From Lagopus muta (Eukaryota; Chordata; Aves; Galliformes; Phasianidae), in assembly GCF_023343835.1 (NCBI RefSeq), contig NC_064436.1:49141883-49205882 (forward strand): a stretch of DNA of 64,000 nucleotides, given 5' to 3'. Positions 33,608-46,860 of the stretch are shown piece after piece. The translations under genes were made by a program, and so were the position numbers. The notes below the pieces were generated by a model. That model did not search any database and was not told the DNA's origin. It saw only the letters and a list, made by a program, of their open reading frames with translations. Within the stretch, counting starts at the first letter, position 1. The number at the start of each line of letters is the position of its first letter.

Positions 33608-34108
33608 AATCATAAAATCATTAAGATTGGAAAAGGCCTCCAAGATCATCTTGCACCAAGTGCAACTGTCAGCCCATGCCCACCATGGCCACTAACCATG
33701 ACCCTCAGTGGCACGTTTGCATTTCTTGAACACCTCCAGGAGCGGTGACTCCACCACTTTCCTGACCACCTTGTTTCAAAGTATTACTACTCTTTTTGAG
33801 AAGAAATATTTCATAATATCCAACCTGAATCTTACTGGTAAAATTTAAGACTTTCACCTCTCATTTTATCACTATTACTTGGGAGAAGAGGCTGTCACCC
33901 ACCTCACGACAACCTACCTTCAGGCAGTTGTAGAGAGCGATAAGGTCACCCCTGAGCCTCCTTTTCTTCAGACTAAACAACCCCAGCTTCCTCAGCTGCT
34001 CCTCATAAGCCTTGTTCTACAGACCTCTCAACAGCTTCGTTGCCCCTCTCTGGACACACTCCAGTGCCTTGATGTCTTTCTTCCAGTGAGGGGCCAAGAT
34101 AAACCAGG
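33608..34108 (-). mobile_element. CR1 LINE 3' fragment, about 500 bases
   Basis: The plus strand shows the reverse of a CR1 end: ATCATAAAATCATTAAGATT, then TGAACACCTCCAGGAGCGGT and CCCCAGCTTCCTCAGCTGCT. It ends near CCAGTGAGGGGCCAAGATAA. Orientation is minus, diverged and without an intact frame. Confidence 0.9.
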
Positions 34109-37100
34109 TGCATATTAATAAATTAAAAAATATATATTCTATAGGTCAGAGTTTAGAAAGCTTTATGTCTTTATGCAGCTACAATCCTTCTGTCTCTCCT
34201 GCAAGCACTGATATAAATGGAGAAAGCATTCATTTCTTTGTGTACGAAAACTGATTTTTTGCTATGGTGTAAATACATCCTCAGCACAACAAAGGGTGGA
34301 TGTTTCTGCCTTCACAAAAGAAAGTCAGCAATCCACATTAGTTGAAGGTAGTGGCTGCACTTCATGTTGTTTTTTTTCTCTTTTCCAGCAACACATCGTT
34401 CCTGGAAACGTCTTGTTCTTAGAATAATCCTGGCAGCCAAGGAGACAAAAATGGCTGCCTGCTGGCTGGTGTCCCTGATGTTCTTGACCTTAGCGGGCCA
34501 CCGGTGCTACCATTTACACGGCCTTCCTCTGGGGACTGGAAGTGCTGATGGCTTTGGTAACTCCTGAATCTTGAATCCATCGTTTCTCTTTGAATTGTCA
34601 GCAGGGAAAAGCACTGTTCTTCTCCCAGTTTTTCCTCATTAATTTGATGGAAAATTAAGTTTGCAAATGCAGCTTTTATTCTCAGAAAGAAGGAAACTTC
34701 TAGAGTAAGATTTAAATTCATGTTGCCATTCCTGCAATTAATCCTAATTCAAACCGCTTTTGTTAACTAATAAGTAACATTAAGAAAGTTTATTTCAAAA
34801 TTTAGGTACCTGGATATTACAGTACCTACATACTTCAAGCTTATAGGCTACAGCTAACGTATACTTTTGGTCACACTTTATGAGTGTATGAGGCCATTTT
34901 TTGTTTCTTTTCCAAGATCTTTAGTAAGACGTTACAATAGATCACAATATAGGTGCTGTTTCTAAGCATTATGGACTTAATCTTTCATTCTGCTTATAAA
35001 TCTACGATAATATTTCTTTCTACTTTGAATTTTATATGTTCTCCCATTTTAGAAATATGACATCGCATCTTCCTCTCTGTCTTTGCAAAGAATGCTATAT
35101 GCTGACAGAACACAGGCTGACCTCCTCACACATTTTGCATTTTCAAAGTTTCTAGAAATGCATTCTATAGATATGCCCCTAATTTAGATTAAAAGTTTTA
35201 TTCTTAAAGCAATTAGCAACTTTGAATATTTGCCTTTTTCCCCAGATGTGCTCTTTCATTGCAGATCACAGGTCCAGTCTGCTTCTCCACAACAGCAGCA
35301 AAGCAACCAATTCCTATTATATCGCCACAACTGATTTTTGTCTCTTTATCAGGAAATCTTTTCCCTTGGTTTAGCTCACTTGTAACTGAGCACCTGGAAA
35401 AACTCATGCTAAAAAAATTAAAAATAAAGCATATATATTTCAGTGTAGGCTTTGGTGGAAAATCTATTCACACTCAATAGCACTTGTACAGTTTGCCACC
35501 AGAGAATTAGGAGACAGTGGCAGAGAAAAAAACCTTTCTCCCTATGTAATGGATGCAGAGTGGTGCCCAGGAGCAATTCTGACAGCAGTGGACTGCATGG
35601 TCCTCTCTGCTAGCAAGCCAGCTCAGCGCAGCACCCAGGCCCTGACTCTCCCTCTCACTCCTGGCTGTGGCCATCTCTCTGACCAGGGCAACACCACCTG
35701 ACACCTCAGAGCTTCTGAGCATGCTAAAGAATCTAAAAGAGAACTGTTTCCAGGAGAGAGCACAGGAATAATTCTCAGATACGCTGTTCCAGTACCCCAG
35801 CGTCATTCATTGTCTCAGGTGGTCAGATTTTACTCAAGGTAGCATTTTCTTCAGCTCTAAACAGGGATTGAAAACAAAAAATAAAATTAACAAACAAACA
35901 AACAAACAAACAAACAAAAGAAACAAAAAAACAGATATTACAAAACTAAATCGATCAGTTCATTAATTACTTCTGGACAGCCAGACTCCTCCAGCACCTT
36001 AAAGCTTCAGCTCTGGCCATACCTACTGTGCATGTTTGCCCAGTGTATCATGCAAGTGCTGCATCCCTTCTGTGATCTGCAGCACTGTGTTTGCAGCTAA
36101 CCAACCTCCTGTCTGCCTGACATACACGCTCCCAATCTCCATCAGCTTTGACTTCTATCCTGTTTATCGTGGGGAATGAACACCAATCTGTTTGCCATCT
36201 AGTAGCCTCAACTCTCCAAGATTACTCCCAGTCGTGGGAGTTGTCCCAGAACACCTCTTCTGTTGTGAGTGCATTAGCCAGCACCTCTTTGAAATGCAGG
36301 CTCCAGGTGATTGACTTCCAAGTAAGAGGAGCTGAATGGGTTTAGGCAGATTAACATTCTAGCAGTGAGTGGCAGTCATTCCAGAGAGCTAAATCAAATT
36401 CTCAAGTGCTCATTAGCAACAGAAGGGGAAAAAAAATTAGTTTGAGAACATATAAAAGAATCAACACATAGTGAACAGATTTGGAAAAGTCTATTTTCTT
36501 CCTTAGACTTTTTCATTGATAGGCATCTCCTTACAACATCAGATCACGTGGCACTGCTGCCTGGCATTTTTTTATAACGTGGAGCATGAAGATACAGCTG
36601 AACCAGGTTCACTCCAAGTTCAGAATCAGCCTGGTAAGGTTTGCGTGGCACATCACACATTAGCAATGCTGTATTTCAGCAGCAAGCTGAAAACTGCTGC
36701 AGCTCCCATTTGCTGTCTAGTGTTAAAAGAAGTATTAAGCATCCCTGAGTAATAAAATAAAAGCCTGCTGTGATGATTTCACTCGGGTCATCCAGGGCAC
36801 TGCGTGTGCTCATAATAATTTGTCTGTTTGGAGTGTCCTAATAGAACATAATTGCATAAATTGTTGTGTGGAGGAGGGAAAGAGGATGTTCACCACTTAG
36901 CAATCCAGACTCAAAATACTGCTCTGGCTCAGGGCATGCAGGGACAACGGTTTCATTGCAGGTCTGTAGAGGTGTGGCAGTGCTAGCCATTTCCCAACAG
37001 CATGCTGGCAGTGCTGAGCAGTACTGAGTAGCACTGTGTCTGCTTGCTGGCACCCATGGCCGCCTGGTGACATGCAGCCTCCTGCCAGTGCTGGCCTCAA

Positions 37101-38269
37101 CTTCTGGTGACCCATGACATAAGCATGAGTTCTGAGCCTGAGTCTTACAGTGAGTGAAGTCGTTCACATTAATTAAAAGTATGTAGCATTTTTTCTTAAT
37201 GCTTGTTTTCTTAGAGTTCCAGGAAACGTGCAGATTTTTTCAGTTTGGGTAGCCACACTGCAAAAGTTCACCTGTTCTCACTAAAAACATTATAAAAGAC
37301 ATAATCAGGAAAGATCTGAGATGATTTGCTACTCATGCTGTCAAAGAGAAATCACCTCTAAGTGTTAAGGTGTTCCATGCCCAGCACGGCACTGGAGACA
37401 TCCCCGTTTGCCTTTCCCACCTCAGGCTCAGTTGAGGGAAATCCTGTCTCATGCCCTGCCCTCCCTTGCTGCTCAGTGCACTCCCAGAAATATTTTCTCA
37501 GCCCACTGCGTGTAGACATAATGAGTCCAAAACATTCTGTTGAGAAGCTGCTGGGCAATGTCCTGTGTCTCTGCTGGCCTGGAAGGGAAGAAGGAAACAA
37601 CTGAGCCATGTAGACAGTCTGTACCCTTCTGTTATGGGCTGTGGGGTCTCTTCCTTGGAGATCTTCAGAAGCTGCCTAGGCACCTGCTCTGATGTCCCTG
37701 CTGGAGCTACATCTGGGCCAGAAGGACTCTGCCAGCCTCAGCTGTGCTGTGCTACTATGAAAACTGCCTAAGTGTCAGATTTAAACCAGGAACTCGAGGC
37801 GGATTCCTGCTCCCAGCTTTGCTGGGCCTCTGAGGCTGCATCTCCTCCTTCCCTGTGTTCCCACTCCCCACACCAGTGCTTGGCACCAGCAGAGCTCTGC
37901 CTCTGCACAGGGAGCATTCCTAAGGGAAGTGCCAGGATGCTGGTAATGGAGTCAGTGCGAGACCTGGAGGTTGCTTGTTTCCTGACCAGCATCAACATTT
38001 TCACATGTTTTTTGAAAGCTTCTTTGGCTTATTAAAAAAAACAGTGGAGAGAGTAACTTGTCAGGAAATACTTTTGCTGACTTGATGTGAGGAAAATACT
38101 GTTTTTATCCAAAACAGCAGAAGAAGCTGAGTAAGCCACTTCACCTTCCTTCCTTTCCTGCTCTCCCTCACTCGAACTTCTGTCTCTGTAAAGGACATTT
38201 CTTCAACCCCTTGACATCTTTTCTAGCACCACTCACTTTGTCCTTTACAGCTTCTAGAACCATTCAGAA
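34109..38269. other. Intergenic with a (CAAA)n microsatellite
   Basis: Mostly unique DNA, with a (CAAA)n run at about 35890-35920. The part from 36.9 to 38.2 kb is richer in GC with several chance frames of 60-110 codons on both strands, none resembling a known protein. Confidence 0.6.
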
Positions 38270-38624
38270 CCTGATAGCAACCTTTCAATATCTGAAGGGG
38301 AGCTGCAGGGAAGGAGGAGATGGACTCTTTAGCAGTGTCTGCTGTGGCAGGACAAGGGGAAATGGTTTCAGACGAGAAGAGGGGAGATTTAGATTGGATA
38401 TAAGTAAAAAGGTTTTTTACAGTAAGGGTAGTGAGGCGCTTGCACATGTTGTTCAGAAAGATGGTGGATGACCTATCCTTGGAGACACCCAAGATCAGGC
38501 TAGATGGGGCTCTGAGCAATCTGATCTAGCTGTAGGTATCCTTGTTCATTGCAGAAGAGTAGGACTAGATGAACTATGAACTTTAAGGGTATCTTCCAAC
38601 TGAAACAATACTACAATTCTATGA
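38270..38624 (+). mobile_element. CR1 LINE 3' fragment
   Basis: It runs ACCTTTCAATATCTGAAGGG, then TTGTTCATTGCAGAAGAGTA and ends in CTACAATTCTATGA. Plus orientation, about 355 bases, belonging to the same general CR1 type as the copies at 26540 and 46608. Confidence 0.9.
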
Positions 38625-41523
38625 AAACAGCAGATACCTCTTGAATTGCCTGCCTTCAGCCACCAGAGAGGAGCCCAGATCCACTTGTGCACAAACCATC
38701 ACCACCAACACCGATGAGTACAGGTCCCCAGGAGCTCCTGCTGCCACCACCCAGGCACAGCCCAGCCTCCCTCTGGGACCCATCATGCACACACGGCCAT
38801 TACAAAGTTTCTGCAGTGCTCCAAAACCAGAAGTCAAACTCACAGAAATCGAATCTTTCTTCCTGAGGCTCTGAATCACTCAGAAGCCTGAAAGTCTTGA
38901 TAGCTTTCAAGCAGCAGTTTTGTGGACCTAAGCCTATGCAGGAAAGAGCTGCATACTGGAAAACTCTTGAAGGAATTTGAGTGTTTTCTGCTAAGAAGCA
39001 CCATGCATTGTCCTTGTGATCACTATTAAAAAACCACAATCCTAATTTAAAAAAAAAAAAAAAAGACAAGAAGCACCTTTGTACTCGCGGTCCTGTTATT
39101 TTACTAGTGTAGATGTATATCTTTCCTGCCTCCTTTGTATTTTTAACTCCTCTAAGCCAACGCAGGTAAGAAATGGTGAAATGAATCCATTTCCTTATGA
39201 TATCGTCCATGAGCAGGAGCTTCATAAATCCTAATTACATTCACCTGCACAGACCACTCTGAAAGCTCTGTGAGCTTAAGGTGCTCCCCTGGATCATTAT
39301 TAGCAGTGGTGGTGAGCAGGCAAGTATCTGTCACAAACAGTGTGTAAATCACTCGTGTTCCTTTTAGGTTGGGGGATGCACAGGGTAACGTCTCAAAGCC
39401 TCTTCCAATGAGTGTGTGATAACAGGAAAAAGACGCTTGTGTTCCCAGCAGCCCACCATTTGCAGGACTGCAAACAGCAGCAAGGGAATCGCAGCGAGAC
39501 ATAAGCCTCTTCTTACTTACAAGCAGAGTTCGCTGACAGGTGTGCAAAATTGCAATGCAATAGCCCCAAAAAACACTTTGCTTCACATACAATTTTCAGG
39601 AATAGCTGGTAATTTTCTTCCGAAGTATTACTACATCTTACTTTTACTATGAGTTTGTGGTATTTTTTTCTAACAGCGTGCTTCCTGTTGAAGATGATGC
39701 TTTTTGTGATAGCTATAATGTACAAGACTGCAACTGGAGCTTGGGTGGCAGCAGCTGTGCCACATCCCTAGGTTTAATGCTGCTTGTCAGAATTCAGCAC
39801 AGGTGATGGTTCCTATGTGGCAGCTGTTTCTCAAGAGCAGTCAACAATTTCCTTGCTTCTCCTGGCAGTGCCAGGGGCTATTGAAGTTGAGTTAGGTGTC
39901 TTCACCTGAACTACATTTGGCAGTGCTCATGCGATACTCTTTGTTGCCTAAACTCCAGCTTGCACTGAAGGTGTAGTAACAGCTGTGAGGGAATAGGCAC
40001 CTCTAAGAGTCCTCTAGGTTATTGTGTTTTGTCTGCCAGTAACCTTTTCACAGCAGCTCTTGTTGTCTGCACTTGCTTTGGTGCAGTATCTGTGACTGCT
40101 TTCTCTGCAAAGGGTTTGTGATTTCCATCACCTACAAGTTAAACTGATGAATTCTGAAATAAACTGGGGCTGAATGGATCTGCCAGGGGGGAAATAACAA
40201 AAGAAAATAAAGAAGTGAAAGACGGTAGAGATTTCAGAAATAGAAGAAAAATGAATTAAAGGACAATACTGTGCTGAAGAAAAACTAAAAAACATTAAAA
40301 AGCACCTTGGCTATTGTGATAGCAAGTGCTGCTGGTAACCCTATCATACCAGCACTGACTTGGCGGGAGAAACGTCTGCTTCTGGGTGTACTATACTTTT
40401 CTCAATCTATTTTGCTTGCAATAGTTCTGTCCACAATGCCAGTAGATGTTTTGTCTTTGTCAAGGTTACTATTAACAAACCACAAATTACTAAGCTAATA
40501 GTATTAAAAAAACAATTAAGGCCTATAAAATTCATATAAACTCTCTGCTTTTGTAGGAACAGTTTGGCAAGAATGGTGGAGTCCATTACTCTCACGGCGT
40601 GCTTCCAAGCAGCGTAAGTCATCAGGCCTTTGGCAACTTCTGAACAGAGCTGGAAGGGAATCTGGGAAGCAGGTCAGTGCAAGACAGTAAGAGCTAGCTT
40701 CAGGGTTTTTGGTGTTTTTTTTTGTTTGTTTGTTTGTTTGTTTGTTTTTGTTTTTGTTTTGTTTGTTATAGATGAAGGAGATATTTGATTTTAAAGCACT
40801 TTGATTAGTATTAGGTCTGCTGTAGCTGAGCTGAAGCAATTCCTTCTGATCTAGATTTCATTTTGGTCAACTTGAAGAAGACATAGAAATGTTAATCCAG
40901 CAAATGAACACAGACAGTTAGCACCAGCTTATTTTTGAACTGCTAGATTAAATGTAACCTCCTCATCCTCTTCTCCATGTCTCCTCCTTATGTGTGTCAA
41001 TGATGTACCTCTACTACTGCCAGGACCAAGAGAATAATGTAAGAAACAATATTTCTGCCAGTGCAGAACCACATTTGTTGGTAAGAAGCTGTTTTGGAGC
41101 ACGCAGATGTGTTTGTTCTTCTCTTACTAAGACTAGTTTCTCTTCTAGTGAATCCCATTAATCATCCTGATTAATATTTCATCAGGATTCCTGATAGGAA
41201 AACCTACATGGTTATCACCATCAGTAATGTAGCTTGTCTCGCTGTAGAACTGGATGGATTTGGTTGTGGATCTGGACATTGTTGTGCAAAGTGCCGCAAA
41301 ATGTGGATCACACCCCACTTTTCTCCCCACAGAACTTACCTTCTGAATAGAAAATGCCCTTTGCATTGTCAGTCTTCCTCAGAACAGAATATGTCTGGAC
41401 TGGAAACTTTATACAACTATAATTACCTTTTTGTTATTACTTATATAAAAGTCAAACCAAGAGTGTCTCTGACCCAGTTTGTGACTGCATCACAAACTCT
41501 TCCAATTACTATGTATAGAATGA
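38625..41523. other. Intergenic with poly(A) and (TTTG)n runs
   Basis: Contains 16 A at 39049-39064 and a (TTTG)n tract at about 40714-40767. A 146-codon minus-strand frame (39152-39592) has no recognisable relative, no splice context and no base composition different from its surroundings, so I do not call it a gene. Confidence 0.55.
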
Positions 41524-41790
41524 ATCACAGAATCATAGAATGGCTTGGGTTGAAAGGGACCCAAAGGATCATCAGGTTCTAACTCTGGTACCACAGGCAG
41601 GGTCAGCAACCCCCAGATTTGGTACTAGACTAGGTTACCCAGGGCCCCATCCAGCCTGGCCTTGAACACCTCCAGGGACAGGGCATCCAAAGCCTCTCTG
41701 GCCAGTCTGTTCCAGCATCTCACTACTCTCTCTGTGAAGAACTTCCCCCTGACATCCAATCTAAACCTTCCATCCTTGATCTTAAGAGGG
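41524..41790 (-). mobile_element. CR1 LINE 3' fragment
   Basis: The plus strand shows ATCACAGAATCATAGAATGG, then CATCCAGCCTGGCCTTGAAC and GTCTGTTCCAGCATCTCACT, the reverse of a well-preserved CR1 3' end. Orientation is minus. It looks like one of the younger copies in the window. Confidence 0.92.
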
Positions 41791-42734
41791 CTCAAGAGAG
41801 CTATGTATGTGTCAAAAGTCAACAAAAGTCCAAGTCATACCATTATTTTGAACTTGTTCTTTTTCTGCATGAATTGATATGTGCAATCCTCATCGTTGCT
41901 TTAAGGTTTATGTCTTGAAGAACAGTGAATTGCAACAAGGTCTAAAATAATATATGAGTATTAGTGGGCTGTGGTTTTTATTTATGTATCTATAGCTTTC
42001 AGTTTTCAGGCTGGCCTGGGGGAATTTTGCTTTTATACCATACCTTTTAATACCTTTTCAGCTAGGGAGGATTCAGTTCCACTTTAGAACAGACTTGTCT
42101 GAACCCTCAGATTAAGCCGAAAAGGTGCTGGGAAATAATGAAAAAAAGGGAAGAAATAAAAGGTACAGATGTTCATCATGGAGGTACCAAATGATTCAAA
42201 ATCAGCTGTGAACTGTTTCTTTATAATTTTCTGTGGGCAGGAGGAAGCGAATCAAACTGGGACTTCAGGGCTCCTTGGAGTGCTCCTGCCAGAGCTGCTC
42301 CTGTTCCTGGCCTGCATGAGGCTGACAGGAAGGCAGAGTGTTCTTAACGGTGCTACACCTGATCGAGACAGCTTGCTTAGTTCCACTGTGTCTTGTGGTA
42401 CACATTGTTCTTCAGCATCACGTAAATTATTTTTGTTATTGTTTATTTTGGGGGGGAAAAAAAAAAAAGGAGCAGAGAAACTTGTGAGCTTGAAAATTTC
42501 CCTGTCACCCAGCCTTCTGTGCAGGCTCAGCAGCAAGGTGTGTGGGTATTCTGCCCTGCTGAGCACCCTGTCCATTCCTCTTGCTGGTTCATGACCTTCC
42601 TGGCACTTGGCTCCATCCTTCTCCTCCCTACATGCATTGCCAGGGTGTGATTTCTGTGCTTTCTTTGCAGCTGGCTCAGCCTCAGCCCTTGGGATTTTCT
42701 CACCAGTGCAGCTCCTCAAAGCCTGAATTACGGA

Positions 42735-42785
42735 CTCATAGAATCACAAGATTGGAAAGGACCTAGAAGAACATGAGTAGTATTT
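42735..42785 (-). mobile_element. Short CR1 3' terminus
   Basis: CTCATAGAATCACAAGATTGG followed by AAAGGACCT is the reverse complement of the last 50 or so bases of CR1. A very short, heavily 5'-truncated insertion. The unique DNA on both sides (41791-42734 and 42786-43062) holds nothing recognised. Confidence 0.75.
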
Positions 42786-43062
42786 GATCAAAGGTGGTCA
42801 AGGCCCTGATCCCCTTCTTTGTTTTTTTGTGTTTTGTTTTGTTGTTTTTTTTTCAATCATCTCAACATCTCATGTGGATATTTTAAGGAACTGCTTTGAA
42901 AATGTGTTACATCTCATGGATGGTGGTGTGCAACAGCAGCCATGCTTTCTTGAACGCAGTTATCAGAGAGGTTTAGGCTTTTCTGTGATGGCTGGTAATT
43001 GAAACAAGGGCAGGTTCCAAATCTGAGCATCATCACAGAGCTGTGTTGAAAACCAAGACAAA

Positions 43063-43420
43063 TTGTTTAGCCTGAAGGAGGCTCAGGGGAGACCTTATTG
43101 GTCTCTACAACTGCCTGAGAGAAGGTTGTGGCAACAGGGGGTTGATCTCTTCTCCCAGGTAACTAGTGGTAGGAGGAGAAGTAATGGCTTAAGATTGCAC
43201 CAGGGAAGTTCATGTTGGATTTTAGGAAACATTTCTTCTCAAAAGAGTGGTGATGCATTGTAACAGGCTGCCCAGAGAGATGGTGCAGTCACTGTTCCTG
43301 GAAGTGTTCAAGAAATGTGTAGATGTGGCACTGGGGGACATGATTAGTGGACACGGTGTGGATGGGTTGATACCTGACTTGATGGTTTTAGTAGTTTTTC
43401 CAATCCTAATGATTCTATGA
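43063..43420 (+). mobile_element. CR1 LINE 3' fragment
   Basis: It runs GTTTAGCCTGAAGGAGGCTC, then GGCTGCCCAGAGAGATGGTG and ends in CCTAATGATTCTATGA. Plus orientation. Its end, with GGACATGATTAGTGGACAC, is shared with the copy at 55471, so both derive from one CR1 subfamily that differs from the 38270 and 46608 copies. Confidence 0.9.
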
Positions 43421-46400
43421 AAAGCATGAAATACATGAAATGCAAAAATAATGACAATTTCCTGCTGAAATTCATCTTTGGGCCCTCTTTCTTCACCTAA
43501 ACACTATGTGGTTGGAAGACTGGAGATGGCCAGGGGCTCAGAAGCTGTGAGATGGCATGCAGGACAGCAGGCAGTCCATGGCATGCAGGCAAAGACAGCA
43601 CTGTCCCTGGGAAGCCATGCAGGGAGAGAGTCCTACTTGCAGCAACCTACAGAGCCTCCCTCCAATGTAGTGTGATCGCTTGCTGCAAACAGAGAAACTG
43701 CTCCAAGATCTCCTGTGTCCAAGAAATCATGTGGTTTTATATTCTTGCAGGTAATCGGAATAGCAATAAATGTTCCTGGCTCTATTAGAAGTGATGATTC
43801 AAAAAGGACAACAAAAACAAACAAGCAACAAAAACCTAATCAATCTAACAAAAAACCCTTTAACATTAAGAGTAGGGCAGGAACATCGTGTATCTGGGTG
43901 ACCTTCCTGTTTCAGAGGCAGTTTCCCCCTGTACAGCCCTGCTGCCTGCATGCACACTGGCTTTTTGTACATCACATGTTACTGCTGGAGCACTTCTCTG
44001 TATCCAAAATGCAGGGGGTTCAGCTCTCATTATTTTTGAGTCACTGAGCTACTTGCCTGCGCAATTTCTGCTAACCACCCACAACTATTATGGGATGTAT
44101 GCAAACCCCCCTGCCTCCACAGGCACAGACCTTCCTCCTCCTTCTCTGACCTCTGCACAAGCTCACACCCACTGAGTGCACAAGTGTGTACATGTGTATG
44201 GCAATACCTGCTGCTTCTTGGGGCCTCATTAGAGAGACAAATTGTGAAATTAGGCAGCTCCTTTTGTTTTCCTTTCCCTCGTTGCAGGGATTAACAAATG
44301 GCTGAATTCTTGGCTTGATTTCTTTTGTGTTCTTAGAGCTTGCTTCAGTATGTAACGATAATTTCCTGCTGAAATGCTTCTGCTGCACTTTGCCTGTTTC
44401 ACTTCCCTCCAAAAAGAAGTGACTGTGGAGCACATGGCACTCAGGACGCCTCTCAGCCAGGGTTAAACCAAAACCATATCACAGTGTGTGATTTTACCCA
44501 GCTTCCAATTTCACCAGCTGCAGCTTCCAGTTTTGAGCTAGAGAAAGATTTATTTGTTGTGAATGCTATGCCCAGGTTTTAGCCCATGAATTCATGGCTT
44601 TCCACAAGGCAGAAGACATCTCCAAGACCCCACATGCAAACTATCCACCCTTTTCATCAGAGAGATTAAGAGAGAGGAACAATGTAATGTACAGAAACTT
44701 TTATCTAATCATTTTCAGGTTCTCACTGGATTATAAAAATCAGAAAACTTTTCCACATATGTGAGAGATTTCAACACAGTAACACCAGAAAGGACAGTGA
44801 TATTATGTCTGTGCTGGAGGAGGTGTGTTAAAGCACAGAGCTGCCTTCCTCCAGAGCCATACTAAAAGCGAGAGGGATGAGGAGCAGCCGCTCGCTGCAT
44901 TTCCCAGCAGCTCTAAGGTTAGAGGTGCAGCCTGGGTTATCTCAGGGCATATTTATGTGGAGCAGAGGTGTACCATGCACAGGGCCTGAGCTGAAATGCC
45001 CTAGTGTGCCTCCCCAACTCTCAAGGCCACCAGGAGTAGCTAGTGGCCAAATGCAGCAGGAACACAGACCAGCTGTCCCCACTCTCCTGGGCACAAAAGA
45101 CAAGATAGAGCCTCTCCTATGGAAACGTGTCATTGTTTTGACATCCCTGGTACTGCAGCTTGCTCGGCGAAGCATTTAAGAACAAGTCAGCAGTAGGTTT
45201 CTTACTTTTAGCTTGGGAACTGTATGAGGTATTGGGGTGCTAACTGTGGAAAAGTGAGTATCTTTGTGATCTGTGTTGGCACTGCCAGAGTTGTGGCAAA
45301 GCAGAGTGCTGAGATGGGCAAAAGGTGAGAAGGGCTGGGACACGGAGGGCTTAACTGAGAGTTTGAGTGTGGGAAGTGTGCAGATATAAGGGGTTGTTGG
45401 GAGGAGAGGGGAGGTCAAACTTCCAAGCAGAAAAGAAAGACACACAGGCTGGGAAATCACATCAGCTATCATCCCTGTCATTCAGATTATCAGGAAAAAT
45501 TCAAGCTACTCTGAAATTTCTACACCTAATGAGATGAGGTGTCTTTTATTTTGGAAATAATGGTATTTCATCAGCTGCTTTCAGGAATGCTCATCCTCCA
45601 ACCTTTAGCTCTAACATTTAAGTATGGAGTTAATTGCAGCATGTTTTGCTTCCCAAATTTATGTACAAATGTCTAATCGTGTACTGGGAAATGTTCTGCA
45701 GAAGAAAGTTTAAACAAAAACTTAGAGTTGAAATAGAGATTTTTTAACTGCTTCTTTTTTTAACAGAAGTAAAAATATTCCTTAACTCTCCAATCAGTTT
45801 TCTGTTATTAAGAAACATTTCACTCCCTGAGTACCACACTTCTCACTTGTGATTTTCATAGTTTCCCACTTACTAAAAAAATTAAGAGAGGGGGAGGTTT
45901 CATAATCTCCTGAATGAAATGCAGCCACCAAACCTTCAACATGTGGTTTCTTGCTGAAATAAAGTCAGCTCTTGGCAGTAATGATAAACTGTAAAATAGT
46001 TATTGCACAACTGGCACCATAATAAGCCATGTTCAGAAGGAAATGTTACCAACCAGGAGAACTCCCCCAAAGCGCCCAGATCTATAGCCAGAAATTTTGT
46101 ATTGCAATTTTAAGACCAGTTTTGGAGGACACCTTCCTTGATCAGATTCTGATGCCTTTAAAGATTAGCGCTAGTGGCCTAATCATGCTGCACTTAGCTG
46201 AATTCTCTTTGCTATGGACTCATTAAATTCTTTTATTTTGGTTTGAAACCCTACCATGGCTTGGCAGAGCAACAGGAAATCTCTGCTGGGTGCTCTGGGG
46301 CTGTGACTGCTCTTCCGTTTTAACCCGCAGACTGGGGGTGCTGCAGAAAACTGCAGCTATTCCTGTCCCATATGAAGAGCTCACAGCCCACTAGAACATT

Positions 46401-46607
46401 ATGTCAGCCAAGAGGTTGGGACTCACAGAGAAAAAATATTCTGATATGAAAAAAAAATGGCTCAGTAGATCAATTAGATGTTTAGATTAAACATAAACTA
46501 AAACAGACCTAAAACAAAGTGGTGACAAGCTCTACAACTCATCATAAATTTTCAGGAATGCTTTCATCCCACCTCATCCTGTGATAGGTCCAGCACCTGA
46601 TGGTAAA
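43421..46607. other. Intergenic, nothing recognised
   Basis: Unique sequence of mixed base composition. Chance frames of up to 120 codons occur on both strands with no recognisable product. Confidence 0.6.
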
Positions 46608-46860
46608 GAGAAGTTGGATACAAGGAGGGTGAATTAAATACAAAGAAAAGTTCTTTACAGTAAGGATGGTGAGGCACTGGCACAGGTTACCCAGAGAGGT
46701 GGTGTCTCCCCATCCCTGGAGATACTCAAGACCAGGCTGGATGGAACTCCAAGCAACCTGATCCAGATGTGAATGTCGCTGTTCATTGCAGAGGAGTTGG
46801 ATCAGACGACCCTTAATGGTCCCTTCCAACTCAATTCTATGATGGTTCTGTGATGATTCT
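46608..46860 (+). mobile_element. CR1 LINE 3' fragment
   Basis: It contains AGTTCTTTACAGTAAGGATG, GGTTACCCAGAGAGGTGGTG and CCTTCCAACTCAATTCTATG. Plus orientation, about 250 bases. Confidence 0.9.

Noticed and set aside
39152-39592. 146-codon minus-strand frame
   Set aside because: No recognisable domain, no splice sites or promoter context; expected by chance over 64 kb.
42252-42719. 155-codon minus-strand frame
   Set aside because: Low-complexity stretches (Phe and Asn/Lys runs from T/A tracts) and no family resemblance.
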